From the NCBI GenBank assembly GCA_963970005.1, contig CAXAMN010005313.1, forward strand, positions 124,001 through 188,000: DNA of 64,000 nt, in the 5' to 3' direction. A program made the position numbers and the translations under genes. This DNA is from Durusdinium trenchii. Its lineage: Eukaryota; Sar; Dinophyceae; Suessiales; Symbiodiniaceae. The stretch's first letter is position 1. Every line of letters begins with the position of its first letter. Below, in pieces: positions 9,481-24,228 of the stretch. The notes below the pieces were generated by a model that was not told where the DNA came from, ran no database searches, and saw only the letters and a program-made list of their open reading frames with translations.

Positions 9481-12385
9481 GAGCCTAGCCGTGACATGAG
9501 GATGGGTCAAGGTATCCTGGAGCCCATTTGTACCATGTAGCTTGACCTCCCAGGTAGTGGTACCAAGGTATCCTGGTATTGACCCACAGCCAAACATCCA
9601 AGTGTTCACCTGCACTTTTTTCAGTAGGTGCTCAATGACAAAATCCCAAGAACCGCCGGCCTGCCCTAGCCTTGGCGCGCTGCGTTGATGCCGGAGCGTG
9701 ACGGGTTCTATGTTTTCCGTCGCTCTGGTTGGCCATGGTGGTGCCGTCTCGGATGTTCGGCGCCGTAGCTGCGAGGCCCCGCTTGGCTTAGCCACGCGCC
9801 ATGCTCGCTTTCCAAGTGTACATTGATAAACTGGCTGATGACTGATGCTGTTGTGATGCTTTTGTTGCTATGGGTAGGCTGAGGTTCATGCCTGCCTTCC
9901 ATTCTGTCAAGCAAGAGCTTCCTCAGTGACCTGAAGTTGAAGAGGGTGGATGTGCCCTGACGTCCTCAGCAAAGCTGGGATGCTCTGTCATCCTCTGTCG
10001 AGTCCGCGGAGGCCCAACACGTCTCCAGTCGGGTCGGTGGAATTGTTCACACTTGGAAGGTGACGGCCAGACACTAGACCGATGTGGTTTGCACGTGCCT
10101 CGAGACGCACAAGCTGGGCCCCTCGCACTGGTACGTGGCCCCAAACCCACGGACCGATGGAACTGAGCTGAGCTGCGATATGGAGTTCGTGTGTTCGCTC
10201 CGTGTTCGCGTCGTTCGCGGAAATTCGCGTGCCAAAAATGGGACGCCCCAGTTTGGTCCTCCCATCCTGAAACAAGAGTTTTGACTTTGGCGAGCAGTCC
10301 TCCTTCCCCCAGAAGCTGAACGCGGTCCTTTTGCGGCCATCACGCGCCTCTCACTGGTGGGGAGGTGTGTGAAAATCCTTCCAATGTCCATTGCATGATG
10401 ATCTTCCATGGCCAGAGTTGTGCTCTACTGGCTTGTCATGCGTGGAGGCCCACCCGGCAGCTGCGACGGCTCTTCGGCACGCACCCGGTGGGTGCTGCTC
10501 AAAGCGATGGGTTTGCTGTGAAACACCCGATGGAAAGCTGTGTGATTGGAGGAGGTGTGTGCTGGCACCCAAGCAGCATTCCTCCTTTGCAGGCGTGTGT
10601 GTCACAAATGTCCAGTGAGCGCTCTTCCTGCCAAGCCTCACTTGAGCTTGACTGGCCCCTAGTACAGCGACAGACGATCCAACAGGTGGGATGCCAATTG
10701 TGGCAGGCGGTTCTTTTTGTGAAGATGCTTGGAAATAGACAGCAACTTGCGAGGGCCACTGGTCAAACGATTGACCTCCACATTGTGAGATCCAACATCG
10801 CCAGAGATGCTGTGCTCAAATGAGCTCAACAACCTGTCCAGTTGCATTTGATGGACCCTGGGTGTTTTGCTGGAGTTGGCAGCCCCCTGTAGCACAGCAG
10901 CCCCTGTAAGCATGGTTCATGCGGTTTCCTCCAATAAGGATGCAAGTGCCTTGATTCCCAACTAGCGTTCGAGCATGCTGGGCATGTTCAAATTTTCATT
11001 CAGCCTCAAAACATCAGCAAGTTTACTGTAAGGAATAGATAGGGCGGCCCCAACACGGGGCTAGGTCAAACGAAAATACCCAAAGCCCATCATGAAGTGA
11101 ACTTTTCCAGTTCTTTGCTTCACTGTGATGTGAATCGCACCATGTGGCCAGAAAGCAGATGTGGCCACGAAGAACCCTGTGGAGCAGTGTTAAGCCTCGA
11201 CCGATTCGTTGAAACGGTCGAACGCTTCGGTGTGGGTCCTGAGCTCCTGCACTCTTCGCGTCGGTGGTGCGTCGGTGTTTGTGCTTCGGTGTCCTTGGCC
11301 CTCCACTTGACCGTCAGTCCATTTCCGACCTTGGCTGCGGCCAGCAGATGAGTACTTTGAGTCCAGTTTCCCACTTGGGTTGGAGGTGTTCTATGGCTCA
11401 CAAGTAAATTCCGGTTGGTGTTAGGATCTCTTTGCAAGAGGTTTCTTATGTGCCCATGAGTTTTCAACAGTTGCACCGGCTGCCTGCAAGAAGGTGAAGG
11501 CTGAAACATGGGCTGACGTGCTGCTCAATGGCTCAAGAACTGGCCATAAAGAAAGGCTACCAAGAAAGCCCTGAAAGGCCTGTGCAACACGTTGAAGTCT
11601 GCAACGCTGACCCTTCTGGGAGAGGATCTGGTTGGATGCCGGACTCCACTTGGGGAGCTGGGTGCCTGACCTTCGTTTCTTCGTTTCTTTCTGGCTGCCA
11701 TCTCTGCAAGGTCCAGGACCAATGGTCCAGGAGCACCCAGGATCACAGAAACATGCTGAACGGCTCAGGAGTCTCATCATGCCCTTTCGAACGTCTTCCT
11801 TTCCGTAGCATAACGGGCCTTACTTGGTGCCAGCGGTTTCGTCCGAAAGCTGGAGACCAGTCAGTTTCTCCATGTTTTTCCATATGCAAAAAGACTTGGC
11901 TGGCCTTTTCTTGACTTGGTATCTTCATGTTCTTAGCCTCAAAGATTGATTTAAATAGCCCCCAGAGCCATTGGCAGGAGCTGTTTGGGAAGGGCAGCCT
12001 GTTGGCCTTAGGCCGTGCTTGACACAAGATTCGGATCTTCCCCAAGCACCGCTTTCGATTCCTTCGGAGTTCGTGGCCCCAAGTGACTTCGGAGGTCTTG
12101 ACGTTCGGTTGTGCTGTTGGTGCCTGGCACGGTGCCTGTCAGGTGCGCGTCGTGCGCGCGGTCGTGTTGGGCCGCTCCACGAGGGCCTCGGGGTCCTGCG
12201 GGAACAATGCTGAGATCAATTTCGACAGAAGTTCGGTGCACGTTTCGTGCGAGACGTTCCGCGTGAGGCGGAAGAGAAAGCTGCTCAGGCCACACAGATT
12301 GTGATGTGACGGCACCCCTGATTGGGTAATGGTGAAGGTGGGATAGCCAGAAGTCCCCGATGACCCAATGAGATTTTTTGCATGA
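9481..12385. other. Non-coding stretch
   Basis: No supported gene was found. A short direct repeat containing CAAGGTATCCTGG occurs twice at about 9512 and 9563. A GC-rich patch lies at 12,080-12,290, with open frames on both strands but no recognised domain. Confidence 0.45.
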
Positions 12386-12409
12386 TGTAACTGTAACTGT
12401 AACTGTAAC
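12386..12409 (+). repeat. (TGTAAC)4 hexanucleotide repeat
   Basis: Four perfect head-to-tail copies of TGTAAC, directly readable in the sequence. It is a plain microsatellite with no gene around it. Confidence 0.9.
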
Positions 12410-15400
12410 TGATGTAAAACTCCCATTTTGCACCTCCGGTTGACTACAGCCCGCCTGTCCTTTGCAAAGACGGTCTGGAACACTGACCATCCCATCTTTA
12501 TCCCCTAAAAGCTTCTTCTGAAGTCCCAGGTGACTGTAGTAGAGTTGATGCCGGAAATTCTTTCCCACCCCAAAGCCCGCGAGCCCGCACCCAGAAACGC
12601 TGGCATGTGTGGAACCATCGTGTGGATGTGCTCCTTCAACGCGTGTGCTCGTTGAGTGGTGTGCAATGCGGAGCTATGAGACACCAAGTGGCCAAGGCGC
12701 AGTAAACCAGCTCCGACCAGAGGCGCTCCCTCTCGTAGAGCCGGGCACCAGGGTGCTCATCTCGTAGCATCAGCTCGGAACAGACGCCGCGTCTCGGTCG
12801 ACCTGCCGATTCCTGTGATTCCTACGGATGCTCCTTTCCATTCGACCTGAACGGGTTGGACGCCTGGACGCTGCGATTTCTGGGGCGCGCGGCGCACCCC
12901 CCGACCGCGCCCTGTGCCGTGCCGTGACCCGCGCCGTGCCGCGCGCAGGTGGCGCGGCTCGGCGGAGCGTGACGTGGTCGTGGTGCAGTCGTGGTCGTTT
13001 CGGGGACTGGAACCTCTGGCGATGCCTGGTGAAGCCGGCCAGGTGCCGGAAGCGGGTCGGACGCCGGTGCCGGACGACTGGTGGCACGAACGGCAGAGTT
13101 GCCACATGAAGATGATGTTTTCAGGTCCAGAAAGTGACCAAGCAGGTTTTCAGGCGACTCAATTTTGGAAGATGTCCCAAGGCCGGCCCGGTCAGCTAGA
13201 CTTGTCATCTCTTTGGTGCGTGATCTTGCAGTCGGGCGAGTTGTTGCCCCGAACGTCGCGCACAGGCGGCGCACAGGGGCCCATGGGTTGCCGTGGGCAT
13301 TGATGATATACTTTTGTTAGGTGGCCGATCATCATTGAAGAGAAATCCACACCTAGGCAAGTGGTGCAATCACATACTTGGTGCATGTGCAGTTCTCAGA
13401 ACCAATAATTATGCAAATTCTTTTCTCCCAATTAAGTCAATGTCATATAGTATACAGTATATGTGATTGGCATTTTGCCAGAACCTTATGCTCTTCGGCT
13501 CTTCGGTCATCCTTTGCAATGCACTTTCCTCGCTTGTGATGTGTTGCACAGCTTTTGTTGGAATGGCTTCAGCAACCAGAGATGATGGCTTGACTTGATG
13601 GTTGTAGCCAGCACATGGCACATGCCTCGTCGCCAGTTGAGCGGTGATCGGCGCTCCTCGGGTTCTTTTGGATCGGCCTTCGGTTCTGAGGAGCGTCGTT
13701 CGGTCCTGGTATGACGGCTCTGATCGGCCCGGAAGAAGTGTAGTCTACTCGTCTACTACTGTAGTCACAGTCCATATATTGGACATGTGTGCATACTGCA
13801 TGTGCGGTGCAAAAGTTGCTGTAAGACAATTCCCATGCAATCTTTGTCTGATGTAATTGCCATTGAAGCCAAACTGGTCCACTTGCAAGTGCTTAAACAT
13901 GTCTTTTGTTTCCGTGTTGTTCTTCTGACTGTTTACATCAAAATTGCTTCAACAATATCTCTAAGCCTGTTTGCACAGGAACCTCGCTATGTTCAAAGCC
14001 TTTAGGGTTGGTTGCATGGGATTCGTCCCCGTGCATGAAGACGCCGCAGACGGAGTCCTTCTAGATCCTCCATCAATACGCAGGGTTTCAAACGGTGGCA
14101 AGTTGATCAAAGAATAAACCACTCGGAGATATTTCTGGGGGCCACCGACCACTTTTTGGAGGCCATGAAGATACTCAAATTGCAAACAGATTGGATCTCA
14201 CTCGACCACAGCTCTGCGCCCTATCTCTCCTGGCTGTGGCAGATCTTGCAGATGCGAAGGGAAGAGAACCCGTGAGCGATGGAAGATGCACCAGTGATGC
14301 ACCAGTGAGTGAAGATGGCTCGATGGCACACGGGCCCTGCTTCGCTCAGTCTCTTCGACGCCTGGCGGCTGGAAAAGGGAGCGCGCCGCGCTGCTGGTCA
14401 TGGAATGATGTGCACGATGGTGGTGGTGCAGTGTCGTGCCCGGCATGGTCGGCATGCCCGTCTGTCAAGTGTTCTCTGATAACTCGCTGTGCCGCAAGGC
14501 CAGCTGGAAGATGAAAGACTCTGTGAGATGTTCATGAGAGAAGCTCTTGGCGTTGTCTAAGTTTCAGGGGCGTTAACAAAAGATGCTCTCATCCGGGAAT
14601 CATTGACTCAAGGCTTCCAAACGCTGTGGGATTGCAATTTGCAACAGCCAAGTTTGCTCAAACAACTGAGACAAGGGGGGGCATCCCACTGAGACAATGC
14701 CCCTTCTATTGGTACCCACACCACGCGTCCTTTCGGTTCTGAAACATGTGGCCTGCATTGCTGATGGCACCCTTTTTGGCTCATACAGTGGCGGGGTTGC
14801 CATGTGGCCCCTTGAAGCTCGTGTGCCTTACGACCGGTGCCATTTGGCATCCTTGCTTCTGGCGGCAAGACTCTCTTTGAAAAGCGTCGAGGCAGACTAT
14901 CTAGTGGACCGGGCGGTGCTACGATACCTCGAGAGGTGGCCCGGGAACCTTTTTTCTATGACGCGTTTCGGAAACCCATCCTTCCATGTTTCCGGTGACG
15001 TGTTTCGGAACCATTGCAGGAAGAAGCAGCTCAGAACATGAAGAACACACCTGAAAAAGTCCCCTCAGCTGAAGACCCCCTGAGCTTTATATAGATCTTT
15101 TCTGGAGTAAAACCACCAGATACTCCGGGACATTCCAACTTTGAGGCTAGAGGAGTGGCTGGAAGAGTAGAGCTCCCAGCAGCCTGGCGCCCGCCATCAA
15201 CGTGTGCGGGGACTGCATCTCATCAGTGGGCGAGCAGTGGGCAAGCAGCCGTATACGCGGGTGTGATGGAGTGAAGGGCCGGCCAGCAGGTGGGTGTTGG
15301 AGCAAAAACGGTAAAGAATGGTAAAGATGACAAAACACAAAATCTCAAATGAAAAACAACATGAGACATCCTCCAACTTGATTTTTGTTATATAATCTTT

Positions 15401-18400
15401 TTCCTCCCAAGCATGCTGCATGAGGTTTTCAAGTGTGTTGAGCGACCGCCGCAAAAAGCGCATGTTTGCATCAAACACCTCATGGACTCGCTTCTTTTTG
15501 CGGCATGGGCTAAAATTGTTTCAACCAATTTCTCAGCTGGTCCATTTTCATCACCCTTCCAAATTGACTTGTTGTGCCAGGTCATCTCACACATCGACGC
15601 ACCAAGGGCGACAGCCAGTCCAGTCCTCGACGCCTTGCCTTATGCTGCGCGCCGACGGGGACCTTCTGTGTTACAGGCGTCGGTCGACCGGGCGTTCCGG
15701 CGAGGTGCTGGGGACGGAAGTTCTTTCGGTGCCTGGCGTCCCTTCCAGTGCGGCTCGTGTGGAAATCTGTGCCGTGCCGCTGCCGCTCATTCGTGTGGCT
15801 GGCTGACCGTTTCGTGAGCCCTGCAGGGGTGCCAGATTGGCACCGCGCATGGTTCATCAAGGCGTGGCGGCTAGGCGCTATGTGACGCAAAGCCTTACGT
15901 CACTTTAGGGTGCCAACCCTCCGCTCGGCCAGGTCGCTGGCTCGATCCGCTTCGTTTCCCCGTTCCTTTTTTTGAAAGGATGCTTGGTGAGAGGATGCTT
16001 TTGAAAGGATCTATGTAACATGATGTAACTCCCCATAGCTTTGAATCCTCCACGGTGAATAGCTTTTGAATCGTCCTCTTCGAACATAAGCTCTTGGAAT
16101 CCAGGTCCCGCCTTTGGGGCCCCTTGCTTTCGTCACATCAGCAGATCCCAGCCATGAAGCGCCGAAGCCTTCGCACCAGCCTGGGCAGTGGCGTTCTGGC
16201 TCCCTTCCCGTTGGCCAGGTGTTTGGAGTGGTGGGGCCGACATCCTGGGCGAGGAAGAGGCCTTCAAACATCAAAATCTTTCTCCTCGGTTTGGTTTCCG
16301 TGACCGCCCCTGCTGATTGGTAGGGAATCGGGAAGTGAACCCAGATTGGCTGAAATCTACTTCGATGATTTTGAGCGTTTGCAATGTCCTTCTGTTTCTG
16401 CTACCGCGCCTCAGCACCTCGTCGAAACAAGCCCAACTTTGGTCACCCAGGGTTTTGTAGCTGCGTGCAGGGAACAAAGGAGGCTGCTCCGGTGGGAGCC
16501 TGTGCTGATGGCACATGGAATCCATGGATGGCCCATAGATTTACATGACTTATTTGTCTCCCTTTGGCCTTGGGGCCAGAAGATGCTTTTTCAGGCCAGC
16601 TGAAACGCAGAAAGCACACGTCCTCACTTTCTCTTGTGAATTGCTCCTCCTTTGCTTTGAGAGGCTTGGGCGGAGGCGTGCCTATCCGCCCATTTGCCCA
16701 TCTGCCCCTCCAAAATGCAGCAGGTTTGCATCATGGGCGTGCTGCCCCAAGTTCGCGCCTTCCACAAGAACTGAGGGTTTCTTAGTGGCATGCAATCAGC
16801 TGTGACATCTTGAACGATGCAGCTGAGCCTGATCGGCCCTGGGCATGGGGAGTGTGAGGGCACGGGCCGACAAAAACAGTCCAACCGTCCGAGTGACGGC
16901 AGTGATTGCACTGAGCCCCAAGCGCGTGCCTCAGTTGAACCATGGGTTGAGCCTAGGGAGGCCCACCGGCTGATGTCAAACGCCCTCTTTTGGAGCGCTG
17001 AAATGTTTCATTGATGTTTTCGCCCTCCACAGCATGGTTCGATGGGCTTGGAGCACTCACTGAATTGGCCTTCCTGAGATGGCATGAGCCTGGTCGCTAG
17101 GCTGACACGGAAAGACGCACCTTCGAGTGATTTGGTGCCGTGCGATGGCAGCTAAATGCTGAAGATGGGGGAGGATGCTTCCTCCAGGAACTCCATTTTC
17201 ACTTTTCTGCACAGACCACGGATAAAGCATTTTCAACCAGTGCCCGACCAACGTTGACCAACTGACGTATGTGCGGTGAATGTCGTGCAGACGGGGTGCA
17301 TTTCACCAGCTAACTAACCACTGGATGTTGTCACCTGGCGATGAGGCACCCGTCTCCCGTGCGCACATTGCGTACGTTGCGTGGCAGGAGGGGTGCAGCA
17401 CACATGGACTTTCTGTGAGCCTTATTGAAGTGAGACACCTCGAAGTTCAAGAGCATTTAGCAAAGAGCTTTCGCCGAAATTTCTTTTGGAAAGTGTTTCT
17501 TCTAGTTCTTACGCTGATGGCAGGCTTCAACCGATGGCCGGCTGTGATGCGAGTAGCTTCATCCCACTCATAACTCATAACTAATAACATCCCCTTCAAC
17601 TGCATTTGGACCCCTCATTCGTGAACGCTGGATCTTGAGTTGGGTCCGGGCAGCCCTTAATGCCGCCTGAAAGGCAGTGCCTTTAGTGCCTGCAGGAGTG
17701 TTGGTCCAAGCGGATCATCTCCGAGATGCACGGTCCAACTTTGAAGCTCAACGAGGAAGTTGGTGATTGGCCCATGTGAGCCTCAGCCTAGCCTCACTTG
17801 CTCTGTAACATCGTCTGTGCCACGTGGTGAGCCTGGTGAGCTCCACGACCTCGTGGGCCTCATGGCTTGCCCTGGTCCGACCCTTGCCCCTACTTGGCCG
17901 AAGCAAAATGACCCACGTCGCGGTATTCGAAGCACCTGGGTGTTTGTTAGCAGATGCTCAGGCGGTTCAAGTGGAGCCTTTCAAGCCTCGGTTGTGTGAA
18001 GAAGCGCGAGTGCCTCGCACTTTTCATTGCACGGAGGGAGGCTCTCCTACCTACCGAGGAGCTTCGATGATTTTGAGTCTTTAAGGCTCCGAACCAGGTT
18101 GACAAGCATATCATCCCTTTCAGCGAGACAGCATGAGCTTCACTCTGTGTCCTTGTTTGCAGTCAAAAAGCTATAGTCTTAGAAACTACCTAGAGGATAG
18201 TGTCTAATGCATAATCAATCCTTCATTGCAGCCTTTGGCCAAATAAGCTTTGTAAAACACCTCCCCAGTGGTTGGACATTCCCCTAGACGGTCCGAGGGC
18301 AAGGAACTCGCCTGGGAAGTGCCCCTTACCAGCGGATCAGCCCCTCTGAAAGCTGTCTGCAGGCTGACGAGCCCTGGTTCTGTCCTTGTTCGAAGCTACG

Positions 18401-21400
18401 CAACACATGGATTAAAAGTCTAGAACTGGAAGGAAAGCGCTTCAATCAAGGGTCTTCTTGCTTTGACCGAGTGCTTTTATTGCTTAGATCTTGGCAGTGC
18501 TTCTGCCCAGTCATTTCTGTTGACGCCCTTTCATGAACATAACGCAACGCGAGGGTACTTTATTGATAAGGTCTTCAGAATCCATTTTGAGGAGAGTGGC
18601 CAAGAAGAAGCCAACGTGCCACTCCCCACAATAAAGTCTTTGTTAGCACCTCTCCGTAACACAAATCTCAGATTTGCCAAAGAGTGCGTAAGTTTTTGAA
18701 TCTTAGATCAGCACAGTGCCTGATCACTTCAATGTGAACAGGCCCCGGTAGGGAAGTAAGGCCCAGTAAAGCAACTTTTTCAATTCCAAAAACCGTTCAC
18801 AAAGGCTCTAGAACATCCAGGTTTGCCTCCAGCTCAGTTCAAACACCGTAGCATTGTCTAGACTACCTCACTTCCGAAATCCTGATCGGCCGGTGGTTCG
18901 GGGGCGTTCAGGTCTGTTTTGCCCAAAAGGGCCTGCTGTGGTCGATGTGTTTGTCCCTGACTTCCCCAAGAAGCCCATTGAATAAGGATAGCAAGTTTTT
19001 GAGAGAGGAGAGCAGCTGATTGTACAACAATACTTTGTCATGTTGGAGTGCAGGGGGCGGGGGAGATGAAATCATCTCATTCGGCATTGCCCAAAGCTTG
19101 AACTTCGCAACTCCGCAGTGTGCCAGGTGGAGCTTGGCCAGCACCCTGCCTGCGAGCACTTGGTTTGGAGTCGTTCCAAGGAAGACCTGCTAAAGGCTTA
19201 AAGTCCTAGAGTCTGCTCTGGATGATGCGACGTGCATTTGTCCAGAGTGTCCAATGAAGCTCTTCTAAGGAGGCAACTCGACGACAAAGTCTCGTCCCAT
19301 GATCTAGTCACTCTAGTCTGTGTGTTGCTAAGATCCTAGATGCTGGTACAACATAATCTACTACACGATTCCTGTTGACATTTTTTCATGAACAATGCCC
19401 GGGGACGATTGAGGTGTTGAAAGTCTTTAATTTCCCCAAAGGAGCAATAAGGCACATCACTCCACCTTCAGGCTGTTTTGTCAATGGCTTCCCTCCCAGC
19501 CCCAAGACTCTGCGATAGACCCGGGCTCAGCGGGCTGTGTTCGACCACTTCTTGCCCAGAGCCTGGTGAGGACAGTGAGGTGGTGTGGACTTCGGTGACA
19601 TGAGCAGGCGCGGGCCTCGCGGAGAGCGCGCTCGGCTTCGAAGTGCACGCGTCCGGGCGAGTGGTGCACGGCGCAATCAGCGCTGGCGAGGCGCTGAATG
19701 GATGTGTTCGGTGTGCCAGCGCGGGGTGTGGTCCGGCCAAATGGAGGGGGGGGCCTGCTGAGATTTGAGCCCATTGGAATTCCAGCATCCGATTATAGAA
19801 TTCAGCAGAGGAATCCACAGCTGAAGATCTTGGACGCTGCAGAGGATTGGCCCATCCTCTGGCATTCGCTGGAGTGGTCCAACAGCAAAGTCTCCACCTG
19901 GAGCAGTTGGTGGGACTTGATTTTGTCAGATGCTAGCAATGGGTCAGCACAATTGAATGAAAAGACGCATGAACGCCATGAGCGCTGTCCCCATGTCTGT
20001 GGGTGTCCTTGGTTCTGTTCATGGACCACCACGTCCGATGTACGCGACACGGGAAACGTTGGAGTTTGGTCCGTCACCAGTTCCTTCCGGTTCTGTGACC
20101 GGGGCAAAGGCCAGCTTGTGGAGAGTGAGTCTCTTGCCTCTTGTGAAGTCTTGTCGGCAGGGTCGGTTCATAGTGCACCTCTTGCAGTCAACGAGCCCCG
20201 ACATTGGAAAGCTGCTACTTCAAATCGTGCAGTTTTACTAGAACATGTATTTGCACAAAGTCTCCTTCCACCATCTTACACCCATGCCCATGCCCTTAGT
20301 TTCCCGTAGCTGCGTTCTTTCACCAGCCAAAGGGTGAATCAAACGGGCGCAGGTTTTGGTCTTTGCACCACGAGGGCTTTCCGTCACCCACCCACTTAGA
20401 TTGCAAACCGACGACCTACCGTCCGAAAGCCAATGCAGCCCAAGGAAGACGCCCAGAGAAATCCTTCTTCCTCGCCCCATCGCGGGTCTGGTCGCCACAT
20501 GGAAGGATTGCTGAGCAGTAGCTGCAGTAGATTCCCTCGCACCGAATGTGAAGGCTGAGCGTGGATGTGGTTAGACTCGGTTAGACACTGTGCATCCCTG
20601 GTCCACCCAGAAAGCGCTGAACAGAAGGTGCGGGCAGGTGACTCCAAGTTTCAAACTTCGCATGTTCTGAAGATCAGTCTCCAAGTTGAGCTTGACCAGC
20701 TGTAGGTGAACAGCCTCAAAAGGATTTGTAGAAACATGTAGAAACACTTTGACTTCTTGATGTGCCCTTCCAGCGGCACAACGAAGCCAGATCCCGTTCC
20801 CTTCGTTTCCGGACCTGTTGGGAGCAACGGAAGCCCGGACCTGGGCGGGATGTTTTCCTGATGAAAGAGAAGGCTTCTGAAAGGAACGAGCTCGAACTCA
20901 CATCCCTTCTATCTATCTTCTTGTTGCTCTCCTTTTGTTCCGGGTCATTCATCCTCCACCCCTGCAACCCTCGCAGATTTCTCACGCGGACCTGCGAACA
21001 GCTGGCCATCCACCGCGTCGCGTCGCCGCCTTGGCACCGCGCACCAGGCCGCCGACGGGGAGCGTCCTGACGGCTCCGCGGGCCGACGGAGGACGGACGA
21101 GCGAGGACGAGCGAGCGAGGGTGAGGGCGGAGGATCAGCCCTGCTGCCGCGTTGAAATGCGCATGATGGTGAACGGATCGAAGACATTTTCAAACGGTTT
21201 TCCGTCCTTGTTGATCACTCATGCAGACGCAGAGGGTGGCTGGTCCCGATGGTTCTCCCTTGGAGTCTTCCGTGGCTTCGGGATGCATTGCAACTAGCAG
21301 CTCTGTGGAGTGGCGGGATCTCTTACCACGTCCCAACTGAGAGGACGTGAGGAGGGAGAAGTCCATGCGCAGCCATCGCGCGTCCTCCCAAAAATGCGCC

Positions 21401-24037
21401 TCAAGCCTTGTGACTTTGCAGAGGTGAGCGCCAAGAAATGGTAGGATTTGCTGAGTGTGCAGCTCACGGGTTGCCCGTGCTGTCCTATGTTACATGTCAG
21501 GAGTTGTCCCCACTCCAAGGCCTTTTAGCTGGGGCTAGGGTAAACTTCACGAGGTTGAAACGTTTAAGAATAATATGACTTGTATGCCCCTGAACTTTGA
21601 GCCCCCCAGGTAGTACGCATGGGTTGTGCCTGCCTTGTGTTACTTGATTCCCGCGATGACCCACTGCCTCGTCGATCACTCTTGAGCATCAATTGTGATG
21701 AGGATTTGTGAAACGCTGATCTAAGCACATCCCCCTCGCGTTGCATCGCCGAAAAGAAGGTCAGCGTACTCACACAGTCTTCCCTTCATTCCGCACGGCT
21801 CTTTTGGAATCCTGAAGCCACCTCCTCCCCAAAAGTGTTTAAAGCATCACCGTTCCGAAGGAGTTTGCTTCCAAAAAGCATCTGGCCCACCTCCGACCTT
21901 CCCCCCCGAAAAAAAAAATAGAGATCGTCTTTGCCGGCGTGCTGCCCTGGAGTAGCTGCCATAATGGGATAGCGGTTCAGCACGCGCGGCGTCGGCGTGC
22001 TGCCGTGGATGCTTCGAGCGCTGCGTCGACCTGGGTCGACTGGGAGGTGGTGAGAAGCGACGACGCGGGTCGCTGGAGGCAGCTGGACTTCCTCTCCAGT
22101 TGGTGCAAGGACATGGTTGAAGCAACAGAAGGAGGTTCTCCCTGATCAGCCTGATGACTGCAAGTCTGCCCCAAATTAGCAGAACATTGCGTCTTCAGAG
22201 AGTGGAGCAAGACATGAAGCGATAGAAGGAATAGAAGGCTTGCGCTCCATTTCTTGCAGCCAAATGGGCCTCCAGAATTCCAGCTTGCTCCTGCAAATAG
22301 CACTGCCCTCCGAAACGTTTCGGCCGCGAAAACCGCACCAACTCGGCTGGTTTTGAGCTTGATCGAGCAACGCATTCGATCTGTAGGATCCTCGCTGAAG
22401 AGAGGGGGCTGAGGAGAAAAGAGGAGGCTCTGGGTACAAGTTTGGGATACATGCCCTGGAAACATGGTTACGTGGATGGTTTGGCCCCTTGGATGACCAT
22501 TTTCTTCTACAAGCAGGCGGTTTTCCACTTCCATGATAAGTTTAGGGCCTAGGGAGTGTATCAGGTTTGGTGATGGGTGTTTCTTTTTCGTCACATTGGC
22601 GCTCTCTGAAGCACCCGAAGATGAAAAGGGCCTGAAGATGAAGATTTGTTTGTGGACAGAAGGTGGTGAATCTTTGTGAATCTTGGACATTGCAACTTTA
22701 AAGGAAAGGCATGGAACGACTTGCGGGCACTTGTCGTGAAAGACTGTGCTACCATTCGTGGCTCAAGGTCTTTCAGATTGATCGGCCGGTGAATATCAGT
22801 GAGCCGGTTTGGGTTTGGAACTTGAATACTTGAAGGCAAGGTCGGGATGTTAGGTAGTTCATGACCCCCTGGTATAAGAGCATCACAAAAGATGGTAGTT
22901 TGACAAATCATGTTAAGAAGCAAACAGGTGCCTGGCGTCCGGCCTGCACTTGCACAAGGGATGCAATACAAAACGCTCGTACCTCCAAGGTCTCATCCCA
23001 AGAAGGACATGCCAAAAAAGAATGATGGGTAAATAGCCATTGGTAGATACGTTACAAAATTGTTGTCATTCTATGTTGTTTTTGTGAGCCGGAGCAGCTG
23101 AGCTTGGATTAACTGGAGACTTTGGCCAGTGGTGAAGAGGTCGCAGTAGCTGCTGGCGGGCTGCTGTCAGGAAGGACTGCTTGCCAGGTGGGAGCGAAGA
23201 AGCTGCGAGGTGTTGACCCTGGGCCCCACCCAGGATCTAGTGTGATCGAATGGTGTTTCAACATGAATTCCGTGCAAATATCGGCTTGATTTTCACATCC
23301 ACCACCTTTTGAAAAGTCTGCCATGATCGAGTTCCTTTTTTTTGGGGGGCTGTGTTTGTACTCACCAAAGGTGGAATGCACAAACAGGAAGGCCCATTCT
23401 GTCCAGGACGGTGGCTTCCAGGCCCTCCTGCGAATTCCTTCCTTTGGGAAGGCCGATGCAGGGGAAAATGCATGAGGACGCTAGGATAATTTCAGTAGGT
23501 GAGAGCAACTTGCTAGTTTAAAACGAGTGTTGAGGAGGATTTGTCCTCATTCAGCTTGCTGTTCAAATTCAGTTGAGTTTGGTTTGGCGCTTGCGATTCG
23601 GCCTTCGCAGCCTTTCCAGCTGGAGAAAAGCTTTAGAGTTCGCCTGTGTTGGCACAAAAGATGGAGAAGATCGAGCGCAACCTGAGCCTTGGTTGAGTTA
23701 AAGGGTGTTGCCCGATCCTTGTTGTTGGGACCATGTTGGCTTCTAACATGTATCATCGGATTGGGTGCAGGATTGATGAGAAAGCATTCTGAGCAGGCAA
23801 GCCATGACTAAAGTCGGCAGCCTCAATTGCACCAGTCTTGAAGAAAAGAGGTGGCAACGAGGTTGCACGTGCAGAGTGTTGCCAGAGAGGATTCATCATC
23901 GCAGGGCAGCAATTGGAAAGCCAGCGTTGGATTTTCTCAAAGGTATAGTGAGCGGAGGGTTGGCGTATGAGGCTTTTCCTAAAGGGCTTGAATTTTGATG
24001 TGCTTACCTCTGAAAGCCAACCCTCCAGCCACTGAGG
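12410..24037. other. Long gene-poor stretch
   Basis: About 11.6 kb without a supported gene. GC-rich blocks at 12,780-13,110, 15,590-15,850 and 20,990-21,130 have the composition of dinoflagellate exons, but no translation there shows a recognised domain; the best-looking is a Leu/Arg-rich plus frame around 15,640-15,800. Frames of 186-237 codons on the minus strand (for example 21,977-22,690) overlap protein-like plus-strand frames and cannot be decided. AT-rich runs occur near 13,400-13,470 and 21,905-21,920. The stretch may include introns or intergenic space of genes I cannot see. Confidence 0.4.
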
Positions 24038-24200
24038 ATGTATTGGCTGGCGCTGGAGGCAGCCCAGTGGACCTACGACCAGGATGCCGAAGAAAATCCC
24101 ACCTGGTCTTTGGATTGTCGTAACGGTTGCATCTACACAGCCAAGGCAACACTACGAGCTGCTTGGATGCAGACATGTGAACAATTACATAACTTTGAAT
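24038..24200 (+). CDS. Probable N-terminal piece of the lipase
   Basis: From ATG 24,038 a frame of 54 codons reads MYWLALEAAQWTYDQD and continues with an acidic and Cys-containing segment before a TGA. It lies in a different frame from the main lipase frame, immediately upstream. Joining position 24,200 (phase 1) to 24,224 would connect the two frames across a 23-base GA...AG segment, which is far too short for a normal intron. Either the true splice uses sites I cannot identify, or a small insertion broke the start of the gene. Its composition fits the region that precedes the catalytic domain in class-3 lipases, but no motif proves it. Confidence 0.4.
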
Positions 24201-24228
24201 GAGGTGAGTTCTGTGCACGGCAGTTGAT

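Noticed and set aside
12386-12409. Telomere-like repeat
   Set aside because: TGTAAC x4 does not match the TTTAGGG-type telomere repeat of dinoflagellates and is isolated.
21977-22690. Minus-strand frame of 237 codons
   Set aside because: No motif, low-complexity Ser/Leu composition, and a competing plus-strand frame over part of it. Not enough to call a gene.
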